A DNA stretch of 64,000 nucleotides from Acidimicrobiia bacterium UBA5794 (GCA_002418265.1 DIDS01000010.1:62001-126000), one strand, 5' to 3'; counted from the stretch's first letter, positions 17,781-26,868 are shown. Program-made: numbers and translations. Notes: generated by a model from the letters alone, not told the origin.

Positions 17781-19067
17781 ATGACATCAACATCGACAAC
17801 CATCATCGACATCCACGCCCGTGAAGTGCTCGACTCGCGGGGCAACCCGACCGTTGAGGCCGAGGTCCACCTCGATGGTGGAGGCTTCGGAAGGGCAATC
17901 GTCCCATCAGGCGCATCCACGGGGGCGCTTGAAGCCGTAGAACTCCGTGACGGCGGCAACCGTTACGGAGGAAAAGGCGTGCTGACCGCCGTGGCAAATG
18001 TCAACGGACCCATTGCCGATTCCTTGATTGGGATGGATGCCACCCGACAGGAGTCCGTGGACCAGATCATGGTGGATCTTGACGGAACACCGAACAAGGC
18101 CAATCTCGGGGCAAATGCGATCTTGGCTGTGTCACTTGCAGCCGCACGCGCTGCTGCAGCTGGCGTTGATCTCCCGACATATCGATATCTCGGAGGGGCC
18201 AACGCACGAACACTTCCGACCCCATGCTTCAACGTGATAAACGGTGGGGCTCATGCTGCCAACTCGATCGACACACAAGAATTTATGCTCGTACCCGGTG
18301 GGTTGCCGAGCTTCCGTGAGGCACTCCGTGCAGGCGTCGAGGTGTATCACTCGCTGCGCAGCGTGCTGTCCGAGCGAGGGCATGCCACCAACGTCGGAGA
18401 TGAAGGTGGCTTTGCTCCCGATCTCGACAGCGATACCGATGTTCTCGAAACGCTCATCGAGGCCGTCGAACGGGCCGGATATGTGGTGGGCGAACAGATC
18501 AGCTTCGCCCTGGATGTGGCGGCAACAGAACTGTTCCACGACGATGCCTATCACCTGTCGGGGGCATCCCTCACGTCAGACCAGATGGTCGAGCACCTGG
18601 CAACACTGGTGGATGCCTATCCGATCGTTTCGATCGAAGACGGGTTGGATGAGGCCGATTGGAGCGGATGGGCGACCCTGACCTCAGAACTCGGATCGCG
18701 GTCCCAGATCGTCGGTGACGATCTCCTGGTCACGAATGTTGACCTCCTCCGCAGAGCCATCGAAGAGGACGTGGCGAACGCGATCCTGATCAAGGTCAAT
18801 CAAATTGGTTCCCTGTCCGAGACGCTCCATGCAATGGAGCTCGCGGAGCGCGCTTCGTATGGAACCATGGTGAGTCATCGATCCGGGGAGACCGAGGACT
18901 CCTTCATTGCCCATCTTGCGGTCGCGACCAACGCCGGACAGATGAAGACCGGTGCTCCAGCCCGTGGCGAACGTACTGCCAAATACAACCAATTACTTCG
19001 CATTGAAGAGGATCTCGGCGAAGATGCCAGATACGCAGGCTGGGATCGATTCCGAAGGTTTCTATGA
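17781..19067 (+). CDS. eno: Enolase (phosphopyruvate hydratase)
   Basis: Converts 2-phosphoglycerate to phosphoenolpyruvate in glycolysis. Hallmarks over 428 aa: AREVLDSRGNPTVE and PSGASTGALEA at the N-terminus, GGAHAANSIDTQEFM, NVGDEGGFAPDL, the metal-binding SIEDGLDEADW and VGDDLLVTN, KVNQIGSL (catalytic Lys) and SHRSGETED. Length and motifs are normal. The ATGA overlap with the next gene couples eno to the divisome gene, a pairing conserved across actinobacteria. Confidence 0.98.
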   Translation: MTSTSTTIIDIHAREVLDSRGNPTVEAEVHLDGGGFGRAIVPSGASTGALEAVELRDGGNRYGGKGVLTAVANVNGPIADSLIGMDATRQESVDQIMVDLDGTPNKANLGANAILAVSLAAARAAAAGVDLPTYRYLGGANARTLPTPCFNVINGGAHAANSIDTQEFMLVPGGLPSFREALRAGVEVYHSLRSVLSERGHATNVGDEGGFAPDLDSDTDVLETLIEAVERAGYVVGEQISFALDVAATELFHDDAYHLSGASLTSDQMVEHLATLVDAYPIVSIEDGLDEADWSGWATLTSELGSRSQIVGDDLLVTNVDLLRRAIEEDVANAILIKVNQIGSLSETLHAMELAERASYGTMVSHRSGETEDSFIAHLAVATNAGQMKTGAPARGERTAKYNQLLRIEEDLGEDARYAGWDRFRRFL

Positions 19068-19513
19068 CCGAGACACTCATACGTGAAGAAGAGGCAGCAC
19101 AGCCAGCCATTGGGCGCAAGAAGCGTTCGCGCTGGCCGACGTTGTTGTTCGTCGTGCTGCTCGTGTCCTTCGGCCTTGTTGTGTCAGGTGTGCTTCCCAT
19201 CCAGCAGTACCTTGAGCGAGAGAACCAGGTGAACGCGGCGCGGGCCGAACTTGCCATCATCGAGGCGCGCAATGCCGACCTTGCCGCCGATGTCGATGCT
19301 TTGCGCACCGATCAGGAAATCGAACGTGTCGCCCGCGAGCAGTACGGCTTCGTGCGGGAGGGAGAAATCGGCTACGTCGTGATCACGCCCGACGCCGAGG
19401 ACCCGGCTGTGTCGACTCCGGCACCCGTGACGCCAGTAATCGATGACCATCCCGGTTTCTTTGCAAGGATTTGGCGTTTCCTCACTGGCGGTGACGTTGT
19501 CAACGAACGTTGA
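19064..19513 (+). CDS. FtsB/DivIC family septum formation initiator
   Basis: A 149-residue bitopic membrane protein. A basic cytoplasmic head (RKKRSRW) precedes a transmembrane helix at about residues 26-46, then a coiled coil (48-85) and the family motif EIERVAREQYGFVREGE near 85-101, followed by a low-complexity tail. DivIC/FtsB joins FtsL and FtsQ in the divisome and helps activate septal peptidoglycan synthesis. It overlaps eno by 4 bases (ATGA). Position and architecture make the call secure, although sequence conservation is low. Confidence 0.88.
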   Translation: MTETLIREEEAAQPAIGRKKRSRWPTLLFVVLLVSFGLVVSGVLPIQQYLERENQVNAARAELAIIEARNADLAADVDALRTDQEIERVAREQYGFVREGEIGYVVITPDAEDPAVSTPAPVTPVIDDHPGFFARIWRFLTGGDVVNER

Positions 19514-20055
19514 CCGATCCATTGTCCACCATGGATGACCGAGCCGTTGTTGAGATCCAGATCGGTCGACCCCCGCGCTCTGAAGTTGTTGTTGAGGCCC
19601 GTTGTCATTTTGATCTTCCGGTTGTGATCTACGTTCCTCCGATCCTCGACGATGGCACCCCTTTTCCCACGTCGCACTGGCTCACCTGTCCGCTCGCGGT
19701 CCTCCGCATCAGCCGACTGGAAGCTGCCGGTGGTGTTCGTGCAGCCGATGAGTGGCTTGACGCGGATCCCGCTGTGGCTGAAGCTTTTGGCCTCGCAATG
19801 GCTCGTTACGAGTCAGAGCGACAGGCGCGGTTGTCCCCGGAGTGGACCGGTCCCGTGCCAACAGGTGGGATTGCAGGCTCCAAGGGTGGCGTCAAGTGTC
19901 TCCATGCCCAGTACGCCGACACAGCGGCGGGGAACGACAATCCGATCGGTGAGGATGTCGCAGAACGTATTGAGCCTTTCAGTTGTGTCGTTCCGTGTGT
20001 CGTCGCCAGTGACGCCGGGATGATTCTCAACGATGAGTGGGTTGAGCCGTCGTGA
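19510..20055 (+). CDS. DUF501 domain protein
   Basis: A member of the actinobacterial DUF501 family: IQIGRPPRSEVVVEARCHFDLPVVI at the start, PTSHWLTCPLAVLRISRLEAAGG centrally and GGVKCLHAQYADTAAG with GEDVAERI near the end. Several conserved Cys and His residues (C in CHFD, SHWLTCP, VKCLHAQ) could bind a metal, but the function is unknown. The TTG at 19510 overlaps the stop of the divisome gene; ATG 19531 is the other candidate. ppx overlaps its 3' end, forming an eno-divIC-DUF501-ppx operon. Confidence 0.9.
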   Translation: MTDPLSTMDDRAVVEIQIGRPPRSEVVVEARCHFDLPVVIYVPPILDDGTPFPTSHWLTCPLAVLRISRLEAAGGVRAADEWLDADPAVAEAFGLAMARYESERQARLSPEWTGPVPTGGIAGSKGGVKCLHAQYADTAAGNDNPIGEDVAERIEPFSCVVPCVVASDAGMILNDEWVEPS

Positions 20056-20939
20056 TCGTCGGTGCAATTGACATTGGATCAAACTCGATGCGGCTGCTCA
20101 TTGTTGATGGCAACCTCGACGTGCGTGTCAACCAGCGCTCGATCACCCAGCTTGGCGCCGGTGTGGATGCAACGGGTCGTTTCAATGCTGCTGCGATGGC
20201 CAAAACCCTTGCCGTGATGGATGAATTCGGTGAGCTTCTTCGTGCGCACGATGTTGATGTCCTCGCCGCGGTGGCGACCTCGGCCACCCGGGATGCATCA
20301 AACGGTGCTGAGTTCGTTGCCGAAGTTGCACGACGTATCGGGATGGCTCCCGAGGTGATCTCGGGTACGCGAGAGGCAGCTCTGTCATTTGCCGGCGCCA
20401 CTCGGGGACGCACCGATGGTCCGTATCTCGTGGTCGACATCGGAGGGGGATCAACGGAGTTCATTCGAGGGGATGGGAGCATCGAGTCCGGTGTGAGCAT
20501 TGATGTCGGATGTGTCCGCATTGCAGAACGATATGGACTGGCTGACGTTGCATCTGCACAGAAGCTCGACGTCGCACGGTCCATGGTTGCAGCGGCTCTT
20601 GTCGACGTGCCCACCGCCGAGGGTGCCACCGTCGTGGGGGTCGCAGGGACATTCAATGCGCTTGCAACGTACATCCATCAACGGGATCCGTATCACCGCG
20701 AATCTTTCGGTGAGTCGTCGGTGACCCTCACGGGCATCATCCACGCCACCGATGAACTAGCTCCCTTGACCGCCAACCAGCGCGGTCTCCTGCCCCAGGT
20801 CCATGTCGATAGGGCGTCCACGATCGTGGCTGGTTCGGTCATCGCGGCTTGTGCGTTGCAGTCGGTTGGAGTGGATTCCGCGGTCGTCAGCCCCACCGGG
20901 CTGGTCCACGGACTCGCAGCCGAACTCCTCGGCATCTAG
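20052..20939 (+). CDS. ppx: Ppx/GppA family phosphatase (exopolyphosphatase-like)
   Basis: An ASKHA-fold phosphatase of 295 aa, the short single-module form common in actinobacteria. The phosphate-1 loop IDIGSNSMRLLIVDG opens the protein; the second nucleotide loop VVDIGGGSTEFI and GVAGTFNALATY follow. Family members hydrolyse polyphosphate or (p)ppGpp; which applies here cannot be told. The GTG start overlaps the DUF501 stop. The gene is the last of the operon; tandem repeats begin five bases after its stop. Confidence 0.9.
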   Translation: MIVGAIDIGSNSMRLLIVDGNLDVRVNQRSITQLGAGVDATGRFNAAAMAKTLAVMDEFGELLRAHDVDVLAAVATSATRDASNGAEFVAEVARRIGMAPEVISGTREAALSFAGATRGRTDGPYLVVDIGGGSTEFIRGDGSIESGVSIDVGCVRIAERYGLADVASAQKLDVARSMVAAALVDVPTAEGATVVGVAGTFNALATYIHQRDPYHRESFGESSVTLTGIIHATDELAPLTANQRGLLPQVHVDRASTIVAGSVIAACALQSVGVDSAVVSPTGLVHGLAAELLGI

Positions 20940-20944
20940 CGGTA

Positions 20945-21478
20945 CCTGTCCTCCCGCTTGCGGGGGGGACGCGAGGAGCGAAGCGACGCTGCAGGGGGGC
21001 TTTCCGACGTCTGACGTCTGGCGTCTGACTTCTGGAAGACGGGGCTTGCATACCGTGACAAGCTGAAACGCCCCCCTGCGACACAGCGCCTGCTACGCAG
21101 GCGTCGCATCGCGTCCCCCCGGAAGACCGGGGGGACGGGTTTGAACCACTTCTGATATCGGACATCTGACGTCACTGCTTCTTCCCGTCCTCCCGCTTGC
21201 GGGGGGACGCGAGGAGCGAAGCGACGCTGCAGGGGGGCTTTCAGACGTCTGACGTCTGGCGTCTGACTTCTGGAAGACGGGGCTGGCATACCGTGACAAG
21301 CTGAAACGCCCCCCTGCGACACAGCGCCTGCTACGCAGGCGTCGCATTGCGTCCCCCCGCAAGACCGGGGGGACGGGTTTGAACCACTTCTGATATCGGA
21401 CATCTGACGTCACTGCTTCTTACCGTCCTCCCGCTTGCGGGGGGACGCGAGGAGCGAAGCGACGCTGCAGGGGGGCGT
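20945..21478 (+). repeat. Tandem GC-rich intergenic repeat, two full ~239-bp units plus a partial third
   Basis: Units begin at 20948, 21187 and 21425 with GTCCTCCCGCTTGCGG; the first two are nearly identical and the third stops after ~55 bp. Each unit carries a TT-looped hairpin at its start (20948-20970), four heptads of TGACGTC type (21005-21032; 21243-21270), a hairpin CGCCTGC-TAC-GCAGGCG (21087-21103) and a hairpin GTCCCCCCGG-AAGA-CCGGGGGGAC (21113-21136). Related pieces occur at 42.7 kb (inverted) and 47.6 kb. It fills most of the 583-bp gap between the convergent ppx and EF-G2 genes; the small reading frames in it are not genes. Confidence 0.95.
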
Positions 21479-21522
21479 CCCAGTTTGCATGCACTGGCCC
21501 CCATGGCTCGAAGGCTTGCCGA

Positions 21523-23583
21523 CTACTCGGCGGCGGCTGCGACTGCCTTGTCAACCAAGTGGGAGGGCATTTCCTGGTAGTGGTCGTGCTCGCCGCTGAA
21601 CGTTCCCCAACCATTGGTGAGGGATCGCAGGTCGATTGCGTATCGGACGATCTCGGATGTGGGGATCATTGCTTTGATGACCTGGAACCCGTCACTTGAA
21701 GCTTCAGATCCCTGGACGGAGCCGCGCCTTGCTGCGATGTCTCCCATCACATCACCCTGGTACCCCATGGGCACGCTGATGCGTACATGGGAGATCGGTT
21801 CGAGAAGCACCGGAGACGCCGCCTCGAATGCTGCACGGAATCCGGCCCGCGCAGCAAGCTTGAAGCTCATCTCGTTTGAGTCGACGGAATGGTACTTGCC
21901 GTCGTCGACGGTTACCTCGACATCGACGACTGGATACCCGTGCCTGCCACCTTGCTGCATGGTCTCGACAATTCCCTTTTCGACCGCGGGAATGTATTGG
22001 CGAGGAATGGATCCTCCCTTGATGGCATCGATGAACACGAATCCTTCACCGCGTGTCAGCGGCCTGAGGATCAGATGGCAAACGCCATATTGCCCATGCC
22101 CACCTGACTGCTTCTTGTGCTTGCCTTCAGCGTCTGCTTGTCGGGTGATGGTCTCTCGGAAGGGAACCCTGACCGGCTCCTGATCGACCAACACGCCGAA
22201 CTTGCGCTCCAGCTTCTCGAGGGCAATGAGGAGATGGGTTTCCCCCATGCCGTACAGAAGCGTCTGGTGCGTTTCTTCGTTGCGTTCGAGTTTGAGCGAT
22301 GAATCCTCCTCGAGGATACGGTGCAGGGCAGAGGCCATCTTGTCGTCGTCCGATTGTGTTCGCGGCACCAGTGCGGTGGCGATCACCGGTGCGGGTCGAT
22401 CAACCGGGGGGACCTTGACGGGCTTGTTCTTGGGAGCAAGCGTGTCACCGGTCTGGGTGTCCTGGAGCTTTGCAGCAGCAACGATGTCACCCGCGGGTGC
22501 GCTGTCGACGAGTTCGGTTTCCTTGCCGAACATCGTGGCGATCTTTGCGAGACGCTCGTCTTGCCCTGAGCGACCGTTGGTGAGGTGTGTTTCGGGCTTG
22601 AGCGTTCCCGAAAGAACCTTGAACACGGAAATCTGACCCACGTATGGGTCGGCGAACGTCTTGAACACGAAGGCGAGCGGATCCCCGTTGGGATCCTTGG
22701 GAACTTCGACTTCCTGACCCCCTGCGATGACGATTGCCGGGGGACGGTCGAGAGGTGACGGTCCAAGCTCAACGATGAAGTCTGCGAGTCGGTCGACAGC
22801 GATTGGGCCGGTTGCCGAGCCGCACACGACGGGAAACACCTTGGCAGCAGCGACGCCTGCTGCCATCGTCTTCTCAAGTTCTGGGACCGATGGAATGGTC
22901 CCTTCGAGATATTGCTCAAGCATGTCGTCGTCTGCCACAACGATGCCTTCGATGAGGTTGTCGTGGACTTCGTGCGCACGCTCGGTGAGTTCTTCAGGCA
23001 TGTCGACGACCTCAGCCTTGCCAGAGTCGTAGATGTATGCCTTTTTCCGAAAGAGGTCCGTGACGCCGTGGAATGCGTCCTCCTCGCCAATCGGAAGCTC
23101 GATGGGGGCTATCCCTGCACCGAACTTGTCTCGGAGCTCGGCGAGGGTGCGATCAAAGGATGCGCGTTCTTTGTCGAGCTTGTTGACAAAGATCATCCGT
23201 GGGGTGTTGAGTTTCTCTGCGACCTTCCACGCGTACGCCGTTTGAACCTCGATCCCATCTACGGCGCTGACCACGAACACGGCAAGGTCAGCGACGCGAA
23301 GTGCCGCATGCACATCGCCAACGAAGTCGGCGTAGCCCGGTGTGTCGATGAGATTGATCTTGTGGTCGCGCCATACGAACGGTGCAAGTGCAAGCGACAA
23401 AGACATGCCACGGTCGTGTTCCTCTGGGTCATAGTCGGTCACGGTGTTGCCCGCCTCCACGGTACCGAGGCGCGTGATGGTCCCTGCGCGGTACAAGAGG
23501 GCCTCCGCGAGGGTTGTCTTTCCAGAGCCGTTGTGCCCAACGAGGGCAACGTTGCGAATCCGATGGGGAGGAAAGACCTTCAC
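21523..23583 (-). CDS. Elongation factor G-like GTPase (EF-G2 type)
   Basis: A translational GTPase of 686 aa with all five EF-G domains: G1 GHNGSGKTTL, G3 DTPGYADF, G4 NKLDKERA and SAVDG, domain II, and domains III-V (GMGETHLLIALEKLERKF). It matches the second, shorter EF-G paralogue of actinobacteria (mycobacterial FusA2 type), whose role is not established, rather than the main fusA beside rpsG. On the minus strand AAGGAG lies 7 bases before GTG 23583, the best start; TTG codons at 23589 and 23586 are alternatives. It is divergent from tRNA-Leu and convergent with ppx. Confidence 0.88.
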   Translation of the reverse strand: MKVFPPHRIRNVALVGHNGSGKTTLAEALLYRAGTITRLGTVEAGNTVTDYDPEEHDRGMSLSLALAPFVWRDHKINLIDTPGYADFVGDVHAALRVADLAVFVVSAVDGIEVQTAYAWKVAEKLNTPRMIFVNKLDKERASFDRTLAELRDKFGAGIAPIELPIGEEDAFHGVTDLFRKKAYIYDSGKAEVVDMPEELTERAHEVHDNLIEGIVVADDDMLEQYLEGTIPSVPELEKTMAAGVAAAKVFPVVCGSATGPIAVDRLADFIVELGPSPLDRPPAIVIAGGQEVEVPKDPNGDPLAFVFKTFADPYVGQISVFKVLSGTLKPETHLTNGRSGQDERLAKIATMFGKETELVDSAPAGDIVAAAKLQDTQTGDTLAPKNKPVKVPPVDRPAPVIATALVPRTQSDDDKMASALHRILEEDSSLKLERNEETHQTLLYGMGETHLLIALEKLERKFGVLVDQEPVRVPFRETITRQADAEGKHKKQSGGHGQYGVCHLILRPLTRGEGFVFIDAIKGGSIPRQYIPAVEKGIVETMQQGGRHGYPVVDVEVTVDDGKYHSVDSNEMSFKLAARAGFRAAFEAASPVLLEPISHVRISVPMGYQGDVMGDIAARRGSVQGSEASSDGFQVIKAMIPTSEIVRYAIDLRSLTNGWGTFSGEHDHYQEMPSHLVDKAVAAAAE

Positions 23584-23663
23584 CAACAATCTCCTTGCTC
23601 GACTGGCTACAGCCTACGCATGAGCGGAACGCCACGCCGAGTCGAGCAGGTACCCTCCCGTGA

Positions 23664-23748
23664 GCCCGGGTGGCGAAATGGCAGACGCGGCGGACTTAAA
23701 ATCCGCTGTCCCTTAGGGGTCGTGTGGGTTCGACTCCCACCCCGGGCA
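23664..23748 (+). tRNA. tRNA-Leu (anticodon UAA)
   Basis: A class II tRNA of 85 nt. The acceptor stem GCCCGGG (23664-23670) pairs with CCCGGGC (23741-23747) and the discriminator is A23748. The anticodon loop CTTAAAA gives TAA, reading UUA. A long variable arm (TGTCCCTTAGGGGTCGT) fits Leu. CCA is not encoded. An integrase remnant begins 150 bases downstream, so this tRNA is the likely integration site of a past mobile element. Confidence 0.97.
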
Positions 23749-23898
23749 CTGGCGAGCACCTTAAACGTCGGGTATTCACTTCGTCGGCTGTTATAGGAAC
23801 GTTCGATTAATGGCGTCATACGTCCAGCTGATGGCGGTGGCTAGAGACGGAACGCTTCGGTTGGTCTTCAACCACAGAAATCGTTAGCAGTCCAGGTT

Positions 23899-24200
23899 GC
23901 TCTGCGTTACTCCAATGGGCACTCAACGCTCTTCTGCCCGCTTCAAGGTCGTCAACTGCAAATGCCCTACGTCAACACGCTTCTATACCGCCTCGGAGTC
24001 AAGGCGGGAGTTGAAAGTGGGTGCATCCGCACGGTCTGCTCCACGTAATGAGCTACGAGCTCATGATGGAAGGCATCCTCGTGCCAATCATTCACCAGCA
24101 GCTCGGACACACCTCGCTGGCGACGACGGCGAGAAGCCTGGTCCACATTGTACCGAAGGAATTCTTGGTGGCGATGCAGGGGCGTGAGTACGATTGCTGA
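23899..24200 (+). pseudogene. Decayed tyrosine recombinase (integrase) C-terminal fragment
   Basis: Two reading frames together spell the C-terminal half of a phage-type integrase. Frame 1 (23899 to ~24012) gives LQGRQLQMPYVNTLLYRLG; frame 3 (from 24015 to the TGA at 24198-24200) gives WVHPHGLLHVMSYELMMEGI, then IIHQQLGHTSLATTARSL. These correspond to the HxLRH, LGH and tyrosine-region motifs. A frameshift near 24010-24015 separates them, the catalytic Arg of HGLRH is Leu, and the N-terminal half is missing. It lies 150 bp after tRNA-Leu in the same direction, as integrases of tRNA-targeting islands do. Confidence 0.85.
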
Positions 24201-24203
24201 GCG

Positions 24204-24698
24204 TTAATCGACTGTTCTGACAGCACGGCTCGAAGCATCGTTCTCGATGAGGTCGAGTTGCTCGTGCCACCAGCGAACCGCCATCGCGAGCAGCTCCTTC
24301 TGATCGGTGTCGGCGAAGCGGGCGTCGTATACGGGGTAGCCGACCCGATGGTCACTACCGACGGAAATCGTGATGCTCTGGCCGACGCTTCCGCGTCCGT
24401 CCTTTGCGTAGGTCGTACCCTGCTTGAGGACGAGGTTACGCGCATCCTCTACGAACCAGAAGACGGCGTCTTCGTCCCGTCGGGCTTTCCAAACTGTCCA
24501 TGCATCATCGATGGCGGCTGCCAGTTCGGGACCGGTGGCGCGGTCAACCTTTTCGAGTGTATGTCCAATCGAGCGCAGCAGGGAGACAGCAGCCGTCCAC
24601 ATCACACGCCACCGGGCGCCCATTGGATCCTGTTCATCAAACATCTCAAGGGCAGCCTCGGTGATTCGAAGAACCTCACGGGCGGCTGTTGCTTCCAT
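24204..24698 (-). CDS. Hypothetical protein
   Basis: A 164-residue protein predicted to be largely helical, with RWRVMWTAAVSLLRSIGHTLEKVD in the first third and RWWHEQLDLIENDA near the end. I recall similar uncharacterised actinobacterial proteins but no function. Its stop lies 4 bases after the opposing integrase remnant. A perfect 14-bp palindrome (24759-24772) sits ~60 bp upstream of the ATG and may be its operator. The frames on the opposite strand (24258-24767 and 24424-25128) look like shadows. Confidence 0.6.
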   Translation of the reverse strand: MEATAAREVLRITEAALEMFDEQDPMGARWRVMWTAAVSLLRSIGHTLEKVDRATGPELAAAIDDAWTVWKARRDEDAVFWFVEDARNLVLKQGTTYAKDGRGSVGQSITISVGSDHRVGYPVYDARFADTDQKELLAMAVRWWHEQLDLIENDASSRAVRTVD

Positions 24699-25274
24699 CG
24701 CGACACAGTATTGTCGTGTCGAGACCCAGATTCGCAGGCAACAGCAGATAACCGCAGAAACTGCTAGCAGTTCGTTTGATAGGCAGTGTCATCGATACCA
24801 CGAGGATGGCCAAGAATCCGGAGATCCGATGCTGAGCGTCATGTCTCACCGGTGCGATGCGAACATGAAGTACACCCTGAAGGTTGTCCCGCTTTCCGCA
24901 GTTCTCACGGCTGGCCGTTCAACTCCGCCATGCGATGGACCCGCTTCACAGCGGTGTGACGATATAGGTCTGACCGTAAACCAACTGGAAAGTGGATGCA
25001 ATCAGCCCGATAATCCACTCAACATGCCTCAGTCGGCCGGTTCGTGTCGGTCGGCTATTGTGAAACTGCATTGCTGTCAAAAAGGACGGTTGTTGGAGGA
25101 GAGGGTATTCTCCTCTGATTGGCGATGATCCTGCAGCGTGATGCCGGATACCTCTGCCCTGATCCACGCATTGACAGTTGGACAAGTCGCGACAAAGATC
25201 GCTGCGACGGGTCGGATGGCTAAAGCAAATGTAGGGTGATGTCCGATGTCGATGCTTGTCGGCTAGGAGGACGG
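24699..25274. other. Gap without a convincing gene; palindrome and hairpin
   Basis: No reading frame here has credible coding character. Two structures are visible: a perfect 14-bp palindrome AACTGCTAGCAGTT at 24759-24772, in the upstream region of the minus-strand hypothetical gene, and a hairpin GAGGAGA-GGGTAT-TCTCCTC at 25096-25115. An AGGAGG ribosome-binding site for the next gene lies at its end. Confidence 0.6.
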
Positions 25275-25538
25275 GTGGCAGAAAAGAAATACTGGAGAGC
25301 GACTGAACTCGGGGTCGCCATCGAGCAGACTTGGGGCTACCCCCTGCGGCTGACCCTCGAAACAGAACGCACTCTGGGGTTCGTGAAGAAACAGACGCTC
25401 TTCATGGCGCAGACCGATGCCCTTAGGCTGGCCGAACGAATCTACTCAGCACTCGGATGCAGTGGAATGACGTCGCCGAACTGGCGCACTAGATATCCCG
25501 ATGAGTTCCCCGGCTTTAAGCCGCACATCGAGACTTGA
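25275..25538 (+). CDS. Small hypothetical protein
   Basis: An 87-residue protein (AEKKYWRATELGVAIEQTWGYPLRL..., ending FKPHIET) with no domain I recognise. The GTG start at 25275 is well supported by AGGAGG located 4 bases upstream; the frame is open 39 bases further but without such a site. It lies in the accessory segment after tRNA-Leu and its end overlaps the possible start of the following membrane protein, so the two may be co-expressed. Confidence 0.5.
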   Translation: MAEKKYWRATELGVAIEQTWGYPLRLTLETERTLGFVKKQTLFMAQTDALRLAERIYSALGCSGMTSPNWRTRYPDEFPGFKPHIET

Positions 25539-26301
25539 TGGGGACAGGGGGAATCACGGTTTCGTTGTGCAGTTCTTGAAACGAAGCTTGTGGGTGGTGT
25601 TGAGTGGCTTCGTTGGCCTTGCGCTTGGTTGGGTCATTGGCAACCGTCGCTGGATGTCCGACCCAATCGTGTGGTTTGATCGTCACGGGAGCATGGTCAC
25701 AGCCGCGGCAACTATCGCTCTGGTGGGAGTCACTGTGGGCTATGTAGTTCTGACCAGAAGTTTAGTTTCGGAGTCTCGGAAACAGGCGGAAGCGGCGCAG
25801 CATTCTTCTGAGTTGTCCGCGCTTCCGGTTCTGACGATCCGGAACCTGTTGGGAGATCGCTCGGGTGGCAACAGCTACCCGGTGTCATTCTTTCTGTGGA
25901 ACATCGGCAATGGTCCTGCACTCAAAGTCGTAGCGACTGTGATTGTGGGTACCGACGATGCTCTCATGGATGTGTGGCGGGAGACGAAGTTCACGTTGGA
26001 CATCGACCCGATTCAAGCTGGTAAGCCTTCACCGACTGAAGCTGAGCGTGGTGGTGTCGTGCATTCGATCTACATGGGCAATTTGTCTGATGATCCAGAA
26101 TCGGGCATGCAGTATTACGCGGTGTGGGATGGCGCATTCGGGAACTCAACTCCCCGGTGGGGTATCCGCGTGACTTGTGAGGATGTGTTCGGGAACCGCT
26201 TTGAGTTCATACAGAACAAGCACGAAGGCTGGCATATGCGCGCACTGCCGACAGGCGATTCCGACGCCACAACCTCCGCATCGGGTTCAGCCTTCAAGTG
26301 A
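25501..26301 (+). CDS. Hypothetical membrane protein with two N-terminal transmembrane helices
   Basis: Up to 266 aa. Two hydrophobic helices (VVLSGFVGLALGWVIG and the stretch with TIALVGVTVGYVVLTRSL) are followed by a short charged/helical linker (SESRKQAEAAQHSSEL) and a ~150-residue soluble domain with predicted beta character (FFLWNIGNGPALKVVATVI). This layout recalls uncharacterised membrane proteins sometimes found with mobile elements, but I assign no function. The start is uncertain: ATG 25501 overlaps the previous gene, and GTG 25567, just before the first helix, is equally possible. Confidence 0.55.
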   Translation: MSSPALSRTSRLDGDRGNHGFVVQFLKRSLWVVLSGFVGLALGWVIGNRRWMSDPIVWFDRHGSMVTAAATIALVGVTVGYVVLTRSLVSESRKQAEAAQHSSELSALPVLTIRNLLGDRSGGNSYPVSFFLWNIGNGPALKVVATVIVGTDDALMDVWRETKFTLDIDPIQAGKPSPTEAERGGVVHSIYMGNLSDDPESGMQYYAVWDGAFGNSTPRWGIRVTCEDVFGNRFEFIQNKHEGWHMRALPTGDSDATTSASGSAFK

Positions 26302-26868
26302 GCTGGAGCTGTCGATAGCTGGCCGTTCGGGTGCACATATGGCTTGTTTCGCTTGACGATTGGGTCTTCTCTGACGCTCACCAATATATACCGCCAATGG
26401 CCAAAGCGACCGCCTCTTGTCGATTAGCGGAGTCGAGTTCGGGGGGGGGAATCGTGGTGAGGACCTGAAGATTGTGGCCAAGATGTGTTGCGACGGGTGT
26501 TGCGGGTACTCCTTTCAAACGGGTACTCGGGTCCGTTCAGAGCAGCAGGCTCCCGTTGGTATACCCGAGGCCGTGCAGTGTTGGTCCGGTGTTCAGACCG
26601 GCGTGTTCCCACTCTCGACTGAACGATCGGGTGACATGATCAGGATGTATGGGGCACTTGGCTGGCTAGGTCCGCGGGGCACGTTCAACTCCGTCTGCCC
26701 AAGTTGTGCTGTCGACAATCGAACGCTGAAGGCCAAGAAGGGCTGGATGTAGCAGAGAACGGTGCCCTTTGTTTTCCTAGACAAACCCAGCTATCGCCGA
26801 CAAGGGACCTGCAGCAACGGCGACGAAGAGTAGGTCCGATTCTTACTTCTAGACACCTAACCAAAATT
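26302..26868. other. Gap without a convincing gene
   Basis: About 570 bases less GC-rich than the flanks. The longest frame (26417-26752, TTG start, Cys-rich beginning) has no ribosome-binding site or recognisable similarity and I do not call it. Nothing resembling a tRNA, tmRNA, RNase P or SRP RNA core was seen. Confidence 0.5.

Noticed and set aside
20936..21403. Overlapping minus-strand reading frames of 92-155 codons with repeated protein segments
   Set aside because: They are translations of the GC-rich tandem repeat itself; hairpins and heptads explain them and there is no ribosome-binding site or independent similarity.
21523..23583. Main elongation factor G (fusA)
   Set aside because: It is not next to rpsL/rpsG/tuf, and its sequence is of the shorter second EF-G type found in actinobacteria.
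22912..23796. A 294-codon + strand frame antisense to the EF-G2 gene and running through tRNA-Leu
   Set aside because: The opposite strand encodes a full, well-conserved EF-G-like GTPase, and the frame reads through a tRNA, so it is a shadow.
24424..25128. A 234-codon + strand frame in the accessory segment
   Set aside because: Half is antisense to the more plausible minus-strand gene at 24204-24698; the composition (Ser/Arg/Thr-rich) is that of an antisense frame.
24946..25185. A 79-codon minus-strand frame
   Set aside because: No start-site support and it crosses a hairpin; no similarity recognised.
26417..26752. A 111-codon frame with Cys-rich start
   Set aside because: TTG start, no ribosome-binding site, a G-tract at its beginning and no recognisable domain.
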